A DNA stretch of 64,000 nt from Pseudodesulfovibrio portus. GTDB lineage: Bacteria; Desulfobacterota; Desulfovibrionia; Desulfovibrionales; Desulfovibrionaceae. The DNA is taken from the NCBI RefSeq assembly GCF_026000375.1, contig NZ_AP026708.1, positions 870,501 to 934,500 of the forward strand, in the 5' to 3' direction. This document shows positions 7,822 to 14,950 of this stretch, piece after piece. The notes under the pieces are model-generated. The model was not told the DNA's origin. It worked only from the letters and a program-made list of their open reading frames with translations, and made no database searches. Both the position numbers and the translations under genes were made by a program. Positions within the stretch are counted from its first letter, which is position 1. Every line of letters starts with the position of its first letter.

Positions 7822-9024
7822 ATGTTTACCAAGGACGAACTGAAAAAATACGCCGAAACCCTGTGGTGGGGACTGTCCACCGCCCGGACCGAATCTTTCC
7901 GGCCCGGCGACTACGTGCTGCTGCGTTTCGACACGGACGCCCTGCCCCTGGCGGAGACCGTGTTCGACATGCTCATCGAAAAGGGCATCAACCCGGTGGC
8001 GCGCCAGAACCTGACCGCCAACATGGAACTCTCCTTCTACGGCAAGGGCACGGACGCCCAGCTCACGGACATCCCGGCGGGCGACAAGGAGCTCATGGGC
8101 GGGCTGAACGGGCTGATCTCGCTCATCGCCCCGTCCTCCCTGACCCACCTCCAGGCCGTTGACTCGCGCAAGATCGGACAGGCCGCCGTGGCCCGCAAGT
8201 TCATGCGCGACATCATGGAAAAACGCGAGCAGTCCGGCGACTTCGGCTGGACCCTCTGCGTCTACCCCACCCCGGCCCTGGCCGAGGCAGCCGGGTTGTC
8301 CATGGACGAGTTCAAGGCCCAGGTGGTCAAGGCGTGCTTCCTGGACGACGACAACCCGCCCGCGCGCTGGGCCGACATCTTCGAGGAGGCCGAAAAGGTC
8401 AAGGCATGGCTCAACAGCCTGGCCATCGAGCACGTGCGCGTCAAAACCGAGAACACCGACCTCGTCGTGGTGCCCGGCCGGGACCGCCGCTGGCTCGGCG
8501 TGTCCGGCCACAACATCCCGTCGTTCGAGATATTCCTCTCGCCGGACTGGCGCGGCACCGAAGGCGTGTACTATGCCGACCAGCCCTCCTTCCGCTCCGG
8601 AAACTTCGTGGAAGGCGTGCGGCTGACCTTCGAGAAGGGCGTGGCGACCAAGGTCGAGGCCAAGACGGGCGAGGAATTCGTGCAGAAGCAGCTGACCCTG
8701 GACGAGGGGGCCAACCGGCTGGGCGAATTCTCCCTGACCGACCGCCGCTTCTCCAAGATCAACGCCTTCATGGCCAACACCCTGTTCGACGAGAACTTCG
8801 GCGGCGACCAGGGCAATTGCCACGTGGCCGTGGGCGCGTCCTACGCGGACACCTATGCAGGCGACCAGTCCACCCTGGATGCGGCAAAGAAAAAGGAACT
8901 CGGCTTCAATGACTCAGCCCTGCATTGGGACCTGGTCAACACCGAGCGCAAGACCGTCACCGCCACCCTCAAGGGCGGCGAGGACCGTATCATTTATAAG
9001 GACGGCCAGTTCCAGTACGAATAG
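7822..9024 (+). CDS. M29-family (AmpS/PepS-like) aminopeptidase
   Basis: 400-residue cytoplasmic metallo-aminopeptidase of the thermophilic-type M29 family, releasing N-terminal residues from peptides. An N-terminal domain (GDYVLLRFDTDALPLAETVF) precedes the catalytic half. Metal-ligand regions can be matched in order: NIPSFEIFLSPD (first Glu), FVEGVRLTFEKG, RLGEFSLTD (second Glu), GNCHVAVG (His), then ALHWDLV (His and Asp). Length fits the family (about 400). No Shine-Dalgarno is clear. A family-1 palindromic repeat follows the stop within 6 bases and probably terminates it. Confidence 0.9.
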   Translation: MFTKDELKKYAETLWWGLSTARTESFRPGDYVLLRFDTDALPLAETVFDMLIEKGINPVARQNLTANMELSFYGKGTDAQLTDIPAGDKELMGGLNGLISLIAPSSLTHLQAVDSRKIGQAAVARKFMRDIMEKREQSGDFGWTLCVYPTPALAEAAGLSMDEFKAQVVKACFLDDDNPPARWADIFEEAEKVKAWLNSLAIEHVRVKTENTDLVVVPGRDRRWLGVSGHNIPSFEIFLSPDWRGTEGVYYADQPSFRSGNFVEGVRLTFEKGVATKVEAKTGEEFVQKQLTLDEGANRLGEFSLTDRRFSKINAFMANTLFDENFGGDQGNCHVAVGASYADTYAGDQSTLDAAKKKELGFNDSALHWDLVNTERKTVTATLKGGEDRIIYKDGQFQYE

Positions 9025-9029
9025 GGATT

Positions 9030-9146
9030 GCCTCCGGCGGCCGGGGGAAGGGGAGGAAAAACCCTTTGAAAAGGGTTGTTTCCTCCCCTTCCCCCGGACC
9101 CCCATCCCCTCCTTTTCCCAAACTTTTTGGGGGCGCATTCGCGCGG
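9030..9146 (+). repeat. dispersed palindromic repeat, family 1, copy A
   Basis: Begins GCCTCCGGCGGCC, then a long near-perfect palindrome (CCGGGGGAAGGGGAGG... to ...CCTCCCCTTCCCCCGG), then a conserved tail ATCCCCTCCTTTTCCCAAAC, CTTTTT and GCGCATTCGCGCGG. The same order occurs at 60607-60724 inverted, and a diverged copy at 60458-60530. It starts 6 bases after a stop codon, so it may also act as terminator. Confidence 0.85.
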
Positions 9147-9214
9147 TTTGGGGGAAGCGGGGAGACTATTTTTGCATGATAGTGTGGCGGAAAACGTTCA
9201 TTGGGAGAAGAAGA

Positions 9215-11173
9215 ATGGCCAAGAGAAATATTTATTTGGAGACCGTGCCGCCCGAGGAGGCGGTGGAGCGGGCCAAGGCGGCGCTGGATCGCGACACGCT
9301 GCTCTCGACCGAGACCGTGCCCACCCATGAATCGTGCGGGCGGGTGACGGCCGGTCCGATCTTCGCCAGATACTCCTCGCCCACCTTCCACGCCGCGGCC
9401 ATGGACGGCATCGCGGTCAAGGCGGAGTCCACCTTCGCCGCCCGCGAGGACGCGCCCGTGGCCCTGAACCACGGGGACGAGTTCCTGTTCGTCAACACCG
9501 GGAACCCCCTGCCCGAGGGGATGAACGCGGTGATCATGATCGAGAACGTGGTCCAGAAGGACGAGGTCACGGCGCTCATCGACGCGCCCGCCTTTCCCTG
9601 GCAGCACGTGCGCCGCATCGGCGAGGACATCGTGGCCACGGAACTGCTCCTCCCCCAGAACAGGGAGCTGACGCCCTGCGACATCGGCGCGCTCATCTCG
9701 GCGGGCATCTATGAAATAGAGGTCCGGGAGCGGGTGCGCACCGTCTTTCTGCCGACCGGCGACGAGGTGCTGAACTTCCTGGACAAGCCCGAACCCAGGG
9801 CCGGGCAGGTCATCGAATCCAACTCCCAGGTGTTCAAGGGCTACGCCGACTCATGGGGCATCGACGCCGCCTGGTCGAAACCCGTGCCCGACGACGAGGA
9901 CACCCTGCGCGAGGCGGTGCTCAAGGCGCTCGAGGACGGTCGCCACATGGTGGTGGTCGGCGCGGGCTCCAGCGCGGGGAGCAAGGACTACTCGAAAAAA
10001 GTCTTCGAATCCATCGGCACGGTGCTGGTCCACGGCATCTCGGTCATGCCGGGCAAGCCCACGCTTTTGGGCGTGACCGACGAACGCAGCGGCTTCCCCG
10101 GGCGGCTGCTGGTGGGCGCGCCGGGCTATCCCGTGTCCGCCGTGGTCTGCCACGAAAAAATCCTGGCCCCCATCGTCCACTGGCTGATGGGCAAGGCCCT
10201 GCCCGAGCGGTCGCATGCGGACGTCATCCTGGCGCGCAAGACCCCTTCCAGGCCGGGCATGCGCGAGGCCATCCGGTTGGCTGCCGGACGCATCGGCGAT
10301 CAGATCATTGCCGCGCCGCTGGCCCGCGGCGCGGGCATGATCACCACCATGACCCGGGCCCAGGCCGTGACCTACATTTCCGAGGACGTGGAGGGCGCGG
10401 AACAGGGCCAGAAGGTCCACGCCGAACTGCTGGTGGGCGAGGCGGAACTGGACCGGGTCCTGGTCCACGTGGGCAGCCACGACAACACCCTCGACCTCCT
10501 GGCCAACGAGCTCATGGGATTGCCCGTGCCCCTGCGGCTCGTATCCAGCCACGCGGGCTCCATGGGAGGACTGACGGCGCTCAAGGCGGGGTCCGCCCTG
10601 TTCGCGGGAGCCCACCTCTTCGATCCGGATTCCGGGGACTTCAATTTCCCGTTCATCGGCCGCTATCTCAAGGGGGTGGACGTGGCCGTGTTCAACCTGG
10701 CCATCCGCCACCAGGGCCTCATCGTGGCCAAGGGCAACCCACTCGGCATCACCGGCGTGGACGACCTCAAACGCGACGACGTGACCTTCATCAACCGCCA
10801 ACGGGGAGCCGGGACACGCATCCTCCTGGACCACCACCTCAAGACGGCCGGAATCGATGCGCGCGAGGTGAACGGATATGAAAACGAGGAGTTCACCCAT
10901 ATGGCGGTGGCCGTGAACGTGCTCACCGGAGCCGCTTCCTGCGGCCTGGGCATCTTTGCGGCGGCCAAAGCGCTGGACCTCGACTTCGTGCCCCTGGCCC
11001 GCGAACGCTATGACCTGGTCATCCCTGCCAGGCATCAGGACGACCCGCGCATCACGACCCTGCTCGACGTCATCCGCTCGGATGACATCAAGGCCAAGAT
11101 CAAAAATCAGGGTGGATATGAAACCGACCTGACCGGCCGGGAAATGGAACCCGGAATGGGATTGAACGGCTGA
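9215..11173 (+). CDS. MoeA-like molybdopterin biosynthesis protein fused to a PBP-like domain
   Basis: 652 residues. Residues ~1-410 are MoeA-like, the enzyme class inserting molybdenum or tungsten into adenylated molybdopterin: AAMDGIAV, NTGNPLPEGMNAVIMIE, PTGDEVLNF, VGAGSSAGSKDY and VGAPGYPVSAVV match conserved MoeA stretches. Residues ~425-652 form a PBP-like domain (PF12727 type): VHVGSHDNTLDLLANEL, GAHLFDPDSGDFNFPF and FINRQRGAGTRILLDHHL, related to molybdate-binding domains. Fusions of this layout are known in sulfate reducers and clostridia. The start at 9215 follows GGGAGAAG. The C-terminal domain may sense molybdate/tungstate or a cofactor intermediate (inference). Needed for enzymes such as formate dehydrogenase, none of which is in this window. 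Confidence 0.92.
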   Translation: MAKRNIYLETVPPEEAVERAKAALDRDTLLSTETVPTHESCGRVTAGPIFARYSSPTFHAAAMDGIAVKAESTFAAREDAPVALNHGDEFLFVNTGNPLPEGMNAVIMIENVVQKDEVTALIDAPAFPWQHVRRIGEDIVATELLLPQNRELTPCDIGALISAGIYEIEVRERVRTVFLPTGDEVLNFLDKPEPRAGQVIESNSQVFKGYADSWGIDAAWSKPVPDDEDTLREAVLKALEDGRHMVVVGAGSSAGSKDYSKKVFESIGTVLVHGISVMPGKPTLLGVTDERSGFPGRLLVGAPGYPVSAVVCHEKILAPIVHWLMGKALPERSHADVILARKTPSRPGMREAIRLAAGRIGDQIIAAPLARGAGMITTMTRAQAVTYISEDVEGAEQGQKVHAELLVGEAELDRVLVHVGSHDNTLDLLANELMGLPVPLRLVSSHAGSMGGLTALKAGSALFAGAHLFDPDSGDFNFPFIGRYLKGVDVAVFNLAIRHQGLIVAKGNPLGITGVDDLKRDDVTFINRQRGAGTRILLDHHLKTAGIDAREVNGYENEEFTHMAVAVNVLTGAASCGLGIFAAAKALDLDFVPLARERYDLVIPARHQDDPRITTLLDVIRSDDIKAKIKNQGGYETDLTGREMEPGMGLNG

Positions 11174-11206
11174 CAGCCGTGAGGGCAGGCCGCAAGGGAA
11201 GGCCCC

Positions 11207-11259
11207 AAAAAGTTCAAGGCCGATGTGTTGTTCTCACACACATCGGCCTTGAACTTTTT
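11207..11259. terminator. 22-bp perfect hairpin, bidirectional terminator
   Basis: Arms 11207-11228 and 11238-11259 are perfectly complementary (22 bp, 9-base loop) with A5/T5 ends, so it can terminate both the MoeA gene and the convergent cold-shock gene. The arm TCGGCCTTGAACTTTTT recurs in the repeat at 59118-59243. Confidence 0.85.
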
Positions 11260-11280
11260 GCAGCAGCGCCGCAAACGTTG

Positions 11281-11511
11281 CTAGAGGAGCGAGGCGCTCG
11301 CCCCCGCATCCTTGAGACGGACTTCAGTGGCCTTTGGGCCGGTCTCTTCATCGACCAGGCCGAAGGTGACCTGCTCGCCCGCCTCCAGGGTCTGGAATCC
11401 GTCACGGATGATCTCGGTATAGTGGACGAACACGTCCCTGCCGTCCGCATCGGTGATGAAACCGAAACCCTTCTGCTCGTTGAACCAACTCACTTCGCCT
11501 TCCAAACGCAC
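11281..11511 (-). CDS. cold-shock-domain protein (CspA family)
   Basis: 76-residue single cold-shock domain, an RNA/ssDNA chaperone. RNP1-like NEQKGFGFIT and RNP2-like DVFVHYTEI are intact, and the ending KATEVRLKD is typical. The start is GTG at 11511 with GGAGG five bases upstream. It is convergent with the MoeA gene and shares the long hairpin as terminator. A promoter with TATGAT lies about 35 bases upstream. It sits close to the RRM protein gene, making a small cluster of RNA-binding genes. Confidence 0.95.
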   Translation of the reverse strand: MRLEGEVSWFNEQKGFGFITDADGRDVFVHYTEIIRDGFQTLEAGEQVTFGLVDEETGPKATEVRLKDAGASASLL

Positions 11512-11543
11512 TTCAGCCTCCTGAATAATGACATCTGGTCGGG

Positions 11544-11572
11544 ATCATATCCTTTGCATCGGATATTGGCAA
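11544..11572 (-). promoter_or_regulatory. promoter of the cold-shock gene with inverted repeat
   Basis: Minus strand TTGCCA (11567-11572), 17-bp spacer, TATGAT (11544-11549). The spacer carries ATATCC...GGATAT, a perfect 6-bp inverted repeat that could be an operator or an RNA-level structure. Confidence 0.55.
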
Positions 11573-11598
11573 TGCGTCGGACGCATGCCGCATCATCC

Positions 11599-11784
11599 CT
11601 ATTCCTCTTCGGAAGCACCTTCACCGGCATCGTCATCGTCGTCATCGTCGTCATCGACGCCTTCAACGTACTCCTGCCCGTCCTCCAGACGCTTGGCCAG
11701 TTTGCGCTGTCGCTTTTCTTCCTTTTTCTTCTTCTTTGCCATCTCTTTCTGACGTTTTTGAAACTTGTAATTGGGCTTGGCCAA
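11599..11784 (-). CDS. small highly charged protein (61 aa)
   Basis: Bipartite charge: a Lys/Arg-rich N-terminal two thirds (YKFQKRQKEMAKKKKKEEKRQRKLAKRL in outline, predicted helical) followed by an acidic tail with nine consecutive Asp. Start is TTG at 11784 with a strong AGGAGGATATC upstream, which supports real translation. It lies between the cspA-like and RRM genes in the same direction. The function is unknown; nucleic-acid contact by the basic helix, self-masked by the acid tail, is inference. Small proteins of this kind are recorded as hypothetical in related genomes. Confidence 0.7.
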   Translation of the reverse strand: MAKPNYKFQKRQKEMAKKKKKEEKRQRKLAKRLEDGQEYVEGVDDDDDDDDDAGEGASEEE

Positions 11785-11830
11785 GATATCCTCCTCACTA
11801 TGGTGATCGGTCTTCGAGACCGAATAGAAA

Positions 11831-11862
11831 GGCCCGCCTCTCCCCTAAGGTGAGGCGGGCCC
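11831..11862 (-). terminator. terminator after the RRM gene
   Basis: On the minus strand GGGCCCGCCTC pairs with GAGGCGGGCC, followed by TTTCTATT, 31 bases after the RRM stop. Confidence 0.75.
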
Positions 11863-11892
11863 GAATTGCCGGATCGCGCCGGAAAGGCGTTA

Positions 11893-12159
11893 TTACCAGC
11901 GAGGACGCTCGGCGCGGGGCTTGGCCTCGTTGACCTTGATGTTGCGACCGCCGAAATCCTTGCCGTCCAGGGCCTCGATGGCGTCCAGGGCAGCGGAATC
12001 ATCGTCCATCTCGACAAAGCCGAAACCGCGCGGGCGGCCGGTCTCGCGATCTTCGATCAGTTTAACGGAAGAAACCGGGCCGTGAGCCTCGAAGGCGGCG
12101 CGGACTTCATCTTCGGTTGCGGACCAGGGCAGATTGCCGACATAGATGTTCTTGGACAT
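11893..12159 (-). CDS. RNA-recognition-motif (RRM) protein
   Basis: 88-residue single RRM with short basic tail. RNP2 is IYVGNL at the N-terminus and RNP1 is RGFGFVEM, both with aromatic residues that stack on RNA bases. The ending KPRAERPRW resembles bacterial glycine/arginine-poor RRM proteins of cyanobacteria and deltaproteobacteria, some of which are cold-induced. Its leader of about 170 bases contains a GAAGCAGT/ACTGCTTC hairpin at 12212-12244, compatible with post-transcriptional control. Same strand as the 61-aa and cold-shock genes but with a terminator in between. Confidence 0.93.
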   Translation of the reverse strand: MSKNIYVGNLPWSATEDEVRAAFEAHGPVSSVKLIEDRETGRPRGFGFVEMDDDSAALDAIEALDGKDFGGRNIKVNEAKPRAERPRW

Positions 12160-12330
12160 GGATAACTCCTCTCGAGTGATATATGATGCAGATGCATCGA
12201 TGTAAATATAAAAGAAGCAGTATACACGATATGCACACTGCTTCTCGATATACCTGTTCTCTCTTAAAACCAGCCCGGGCCAACATTCAGACCGCGCCCC
12301 CGTGGGCTCCGCTGGTAACTAAGTGGCAGG

Positions 12331-12358
12331 ATTATTCTCATTTATCCGGAAAAGTCAA
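12331..12358 (-). promoter_or_regulatory. promoter of the RRM gene
   Basis: Minus strand TTGACT (12353-12358), 16-bp spacer, AATAAT (12331-12336). It predicts a leader of about 165 bases carrying the 12212-12244 hairpin. Confidence 0.55.
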
Positions 12359-12405
12359 GGGGTATTTGCAAAAAAAAAGGCAAATTATTCCAAAATGAAA
12401 CGTCT

Positions 12406-13908
12406 TTACCCTTCATGCGGTAAAAAATCCGCCTCGTATTTCTCGCGTTTTCCGCAGAACAATTGCCGCCCCGAATCAAGGGCCATGACCCGGTTGACGG
12501 ACGAAATCCGGTCCCCACCGTGATGCGTGACCAGGATGATCGGCGTACCGGCCCGGGCCAGTCCCTCGACCATGTCGCGCATGACCGTGCGGGAGCCCGC
12601 GTCCAGCCCGGAAAACGGCTCGTCGAGCAGCAGCAGTTTCGGCCCCGGCGCCATGGCCCGGGCCAGGAAGACCCTTCGCTGCTGGCCGTAGGACATATGC
12701 CGCAGCCGACGCGGGCCGAGGCCGTCCAGGCCCACCGCCTTGAGCCACCTGGCCGCGCCCAGCCGCTCCTCGCTGGTGGGCTCGTCCAGCATGCCCACCG
12801 ATCCGCGATAGCCGGACATGACCGTCTCCTCGGCGGTCACTTCCCAGCCGAGTTCCCGGCCGTAGGTCGCCTGCAGATCAGGGGAGACGACGCCGATGAG
12901 AGACCTCGCCTCGTCCATGGTCAACCCGCCCAGCCTGTGGATGACGCCCACCCCGAGTTCATCGTCGGCGTACGGGGCCATCTCGCTGGTGATCAGCTTG
13001 AGCAGCGTGGACTTGCCCGCCCCGTTGTCGCCGAGCACGATCCAGTGCTCGCCCGGCAGGACCTGCCAGTTGACGGTGTCCAGAATCCGGGTCCCGTCCA
13101 CCACCACCGACACGTTCTCCATGCGCAGCAGAAATTCGAATTCAGCGGGCGGGGCCGCCACGGGCACGTCGCAGGCCACCATGTCCGGGGCGGTCTCCCG
13201 CAAAAGGCCCTCGGCCTCAACGCGCGGGCCCCGGGCCGCCATCCTGCCGCCTTCCAGGACCACGGCCTCTTGGATGCAGTCCGGCAGGTCGCCCGCACGG
13301 TGCGCGGCGCAGACCAGAGTGGTGCGCTCCCCGGCCAGTTCGAGCAGTTCGAGGACCTCGCCCCTGCTCCCCTTGTCCAGCCCGTCCAGGCATTCGTCGA
13401 GCAGGAGGACGTCCGGGCCCGGTGCCAGGCCGCGCACCACCAGCAGCCTGCGCACCTGGCCTGTGGAAAGTGTTCCCAACTCGCGATCGGCCAAATCGCC
13501 GACACCCAGCCGGTGGATGACCTCGTCCGCAGCCGCCTCCTGCTCCGGGGTCGTTTCCTCGTACAGCATCGGGGTATCGAAGAACCCGGCCAGGATCACG
13601 TTGCGCCCGGTGACGCGCCGGGCGTGAAGATAATAAAATTCCTGCATGTCCGCCGAGACCATGCCGATGCGTTGGCGCAGACCGACCACGGAATGCTGCG
13701 GTCCCTGGCCGAAATCATAGACCCGCTCGCCGCCCGCATCCGGGAGGATCTCCCCCCGAAGCAGGCGGAGGAAGGTGGTCTTGCCCGATCCGTTGACGCC
13801 GGTCACGGCCAGATGGCGGTCCCGGACGATGGCGCAGGAAAGGGGGCCGAGAAGCCGTCTGCCGTTGCGGGTCACGGTCGCGTGGGTCAGGGAAATCAGT
13901 GGATGCAT
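12406..13908 (-). CDS. ModF-like protein with two ABC ATPase domains
   Basis: 500 residues, two complete ABC ATPase cassettes in one chain and no membrane segment. First: Walker A GVNGSGKT, signature LSTGQVRR, Walker B VLLLDECLDGLD. Second: GDNGAGKS, MSYGQQRR, LLLLDEPFSGLD and a switch His in VTHHGG. This layout is that of E. coli ModF (PhrA), linked to molybdate functions, which would suit the nearby MoeA-PBP gene, but ModF's exact role is not settled. No permease or binding protein is adjacent. Divergent from the DUF362 gene. Confidence 0.85.
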   Translation of the reverse strand: MHPLISLTHATVTRNGRRLLGPLSCAIVRDRHLAVTGVNGSGKTTFLRLLRGEILPDAGGERVYDFGQGPQHSVVGLRQRIGMVSADMQEFYYLHARRVTGRNVILAGFFDTPMLYEETTPEQEAAADEVIHRLGVGDLADRELGTLSTGQVRRLLVVRGLAPGPDVLLLDECLDGLDKGSRGEVLELLELAGERTTLVCAAHRAGDLPDCIQEAVVLEGGRMAARGPRVEAEGLLRETAPDMVACDVPVAAPPAEFEFLLRMENVSVVVDGTRILDTVNWQVLPGEHWIVLGDNGAGKSTLLKLITSEMAPYADDELGVGVIHRLGGLTMDEARSLIGVVSPDLQATYGRELGWEVTAEETVMSGYRGSVGMLDEPTSEERLGAARWLKAVGLDGLGPRRLRHMSYGQQRRVFLARAMAPGPKLLLLDEPFSGLDAGSRTVMRDMVEGLARAGTPIILVTHHGGDRISSVNRVMALDSGRQLFCGKREKYEADFLPHEG

Positions 13909-13952
13909 TTGTTTATTCTCGCCTTTCTTTCGCCTGTTGGCAACCCGCAGTG

Positions 13953-13981
13953 TTGCCAGTTTCCCCGCTCCGGCCTATGCT
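13953..13981 (+). promoter_or_regulatory. promoter immediately before the DUF362 gene
   Basis: TTGCCA (13953-13958), 17-bp spacer, TATGCT (13976-13981). Only six bases separate the -10 from the ATG at 13988, so transcription would start at or beside the start codon. Confidence 0.55.
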
Positions 13982-13987
13982 GGACAC

Positions 13988-14908
13988 ATGCCCGAAACCG
14001 TCGCCATTGCCCGCGTCCCCGAATACGACTCCCCCCTGCTCGACACGGCCACCGCCCAGGTGCTGGAAAACTCGGGGCTTGCCGTGCGCCCCGGCGACAG
14101 GGTGCTGGTCAAGCCCAACCTGGTCAACTCGTCCAATGCGCGCCATTGCACCACCCATCCGCAGGTGGTCCGGGCGGCCTGCGCATGGCTTCTGGACCGG
14201 GGGGCCGCTGTCACGGTGGCGGACTCGCCCGCCTTCGGCCCGGCGTCCCGCGTGGCCCGCGCCTCCGATTTGGCCCGGGAACTGGCCGGGCTGGGGATCG
14301 GGGTAAAGAGCCTGAAGCGGGCCGCGCCGCTTGAACTGACGGGCGGGGGGACCATCGGCCTGTCCCAGGACGCCCTGGAAGCGGACCGCATCCTGAACAT
14401 GCCCAAGCTCAAGGTGCACTGCCAGATGACCATGTCCGGCGCGGTCAAGAACCTGTTCGGCTGCGTGGTCGGCTTCCGCAAGGCCGTGGCCCACTATTCG
14501 CTGGGCCATTCCCACGAGGTGTTCCGGTCCATGCTCATGGACGTGTATGCCGCCCTGCCGCGCACCCACCACCTTCTGGACGGCGTCCACCCCCTGCACA
14601 GGGACGGCCCCATCAACGGCCACCCCTTCGCGCTCGGCATGCTGGCCGCGTCAGCCAACGGCGTGGCCCTGGACACGGCGGCCTACACTGCGGTCGGCCT
14701 GACCCCGGAGCGGGTCCCTCTCTGGGGCGAGGCCGTGCAGCGCCAATTGCCCGGTTCCGACCCCGGCCGCATAGCCTACCCCATGGAGCAGCCCCACAAC
14801 TTCGACGCCACCGGGTTCATCCTGTCCGCCGAACGGGAACTGGCCTTCCGCCCCCTGCGCCTGATCCGGGGGAGGGTCCGCAGTCTTCTGGAACACTTTG
14901 AAAAATAG
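13988..14908 (+). CDS. DUF362 domain protein
   Basis: 306 residues of the DUF362 family, often found with Fe-S proteins and of unknown reaction. Typical stretches: VLVKPNLVNSSNARHCTTHPQ in part, VTVADSPAFGP, NMPKLKVHCQMTMSGAVKNLFG and LDGVHPLHRDGPINGHP. Unlike many members it lacks a C-terminal ferredoxin domain. No Shine-Dalgarno precedes the ATG, and the predicted -10 is 6 bases upstream, so a leaderless mRNA is likely. It precedes hypF by 42 bases in the same direction; hypF appears to have its own promoter. Confidence 0.85.
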   Translation: MPETVAIARVPEYDSPLLDTATAQVLENSGLAVRPGDRVLVKPNLVNSSNARHCTTHPQVVRAACAWLLDRGAAVTVADSPAFGPASRVARASDLARELAGLGIGVKSLKRAAPLELTGGGTIGLSQDALEADRILNMPKLKVHCQMTMSGAVKNLFGCVVGFRKAVAHYSLGHSHEVFRSMLMDVYAALPRTHHLLDGVHPLHRDGPINGHPFALGMLAASANGVALDTAAYTAVGLTPERVPLWGEAVQRQLPGSDPGRIAYPMEQPHNFDATGFILSAERELAFRPLRLIRGRVRSLLEHFEK

Positions 14909-14915
14909 CAACCCC

Positions 14916-14944
14916 TTGCGCTTACCTGACTTGAGTTGTATGGA
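14916..14944 (+). promoter_or_regulatory. promoter immediately before hypF
   Basis: TTGCGC (14916-14921), 17-bp spacer, TATGGA (14939-14944), then six bases to the ATG at 14951. Fits a leaderless transcript. Confidence 0.45.
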
Positions 14945-14950
14945 ACGTCC

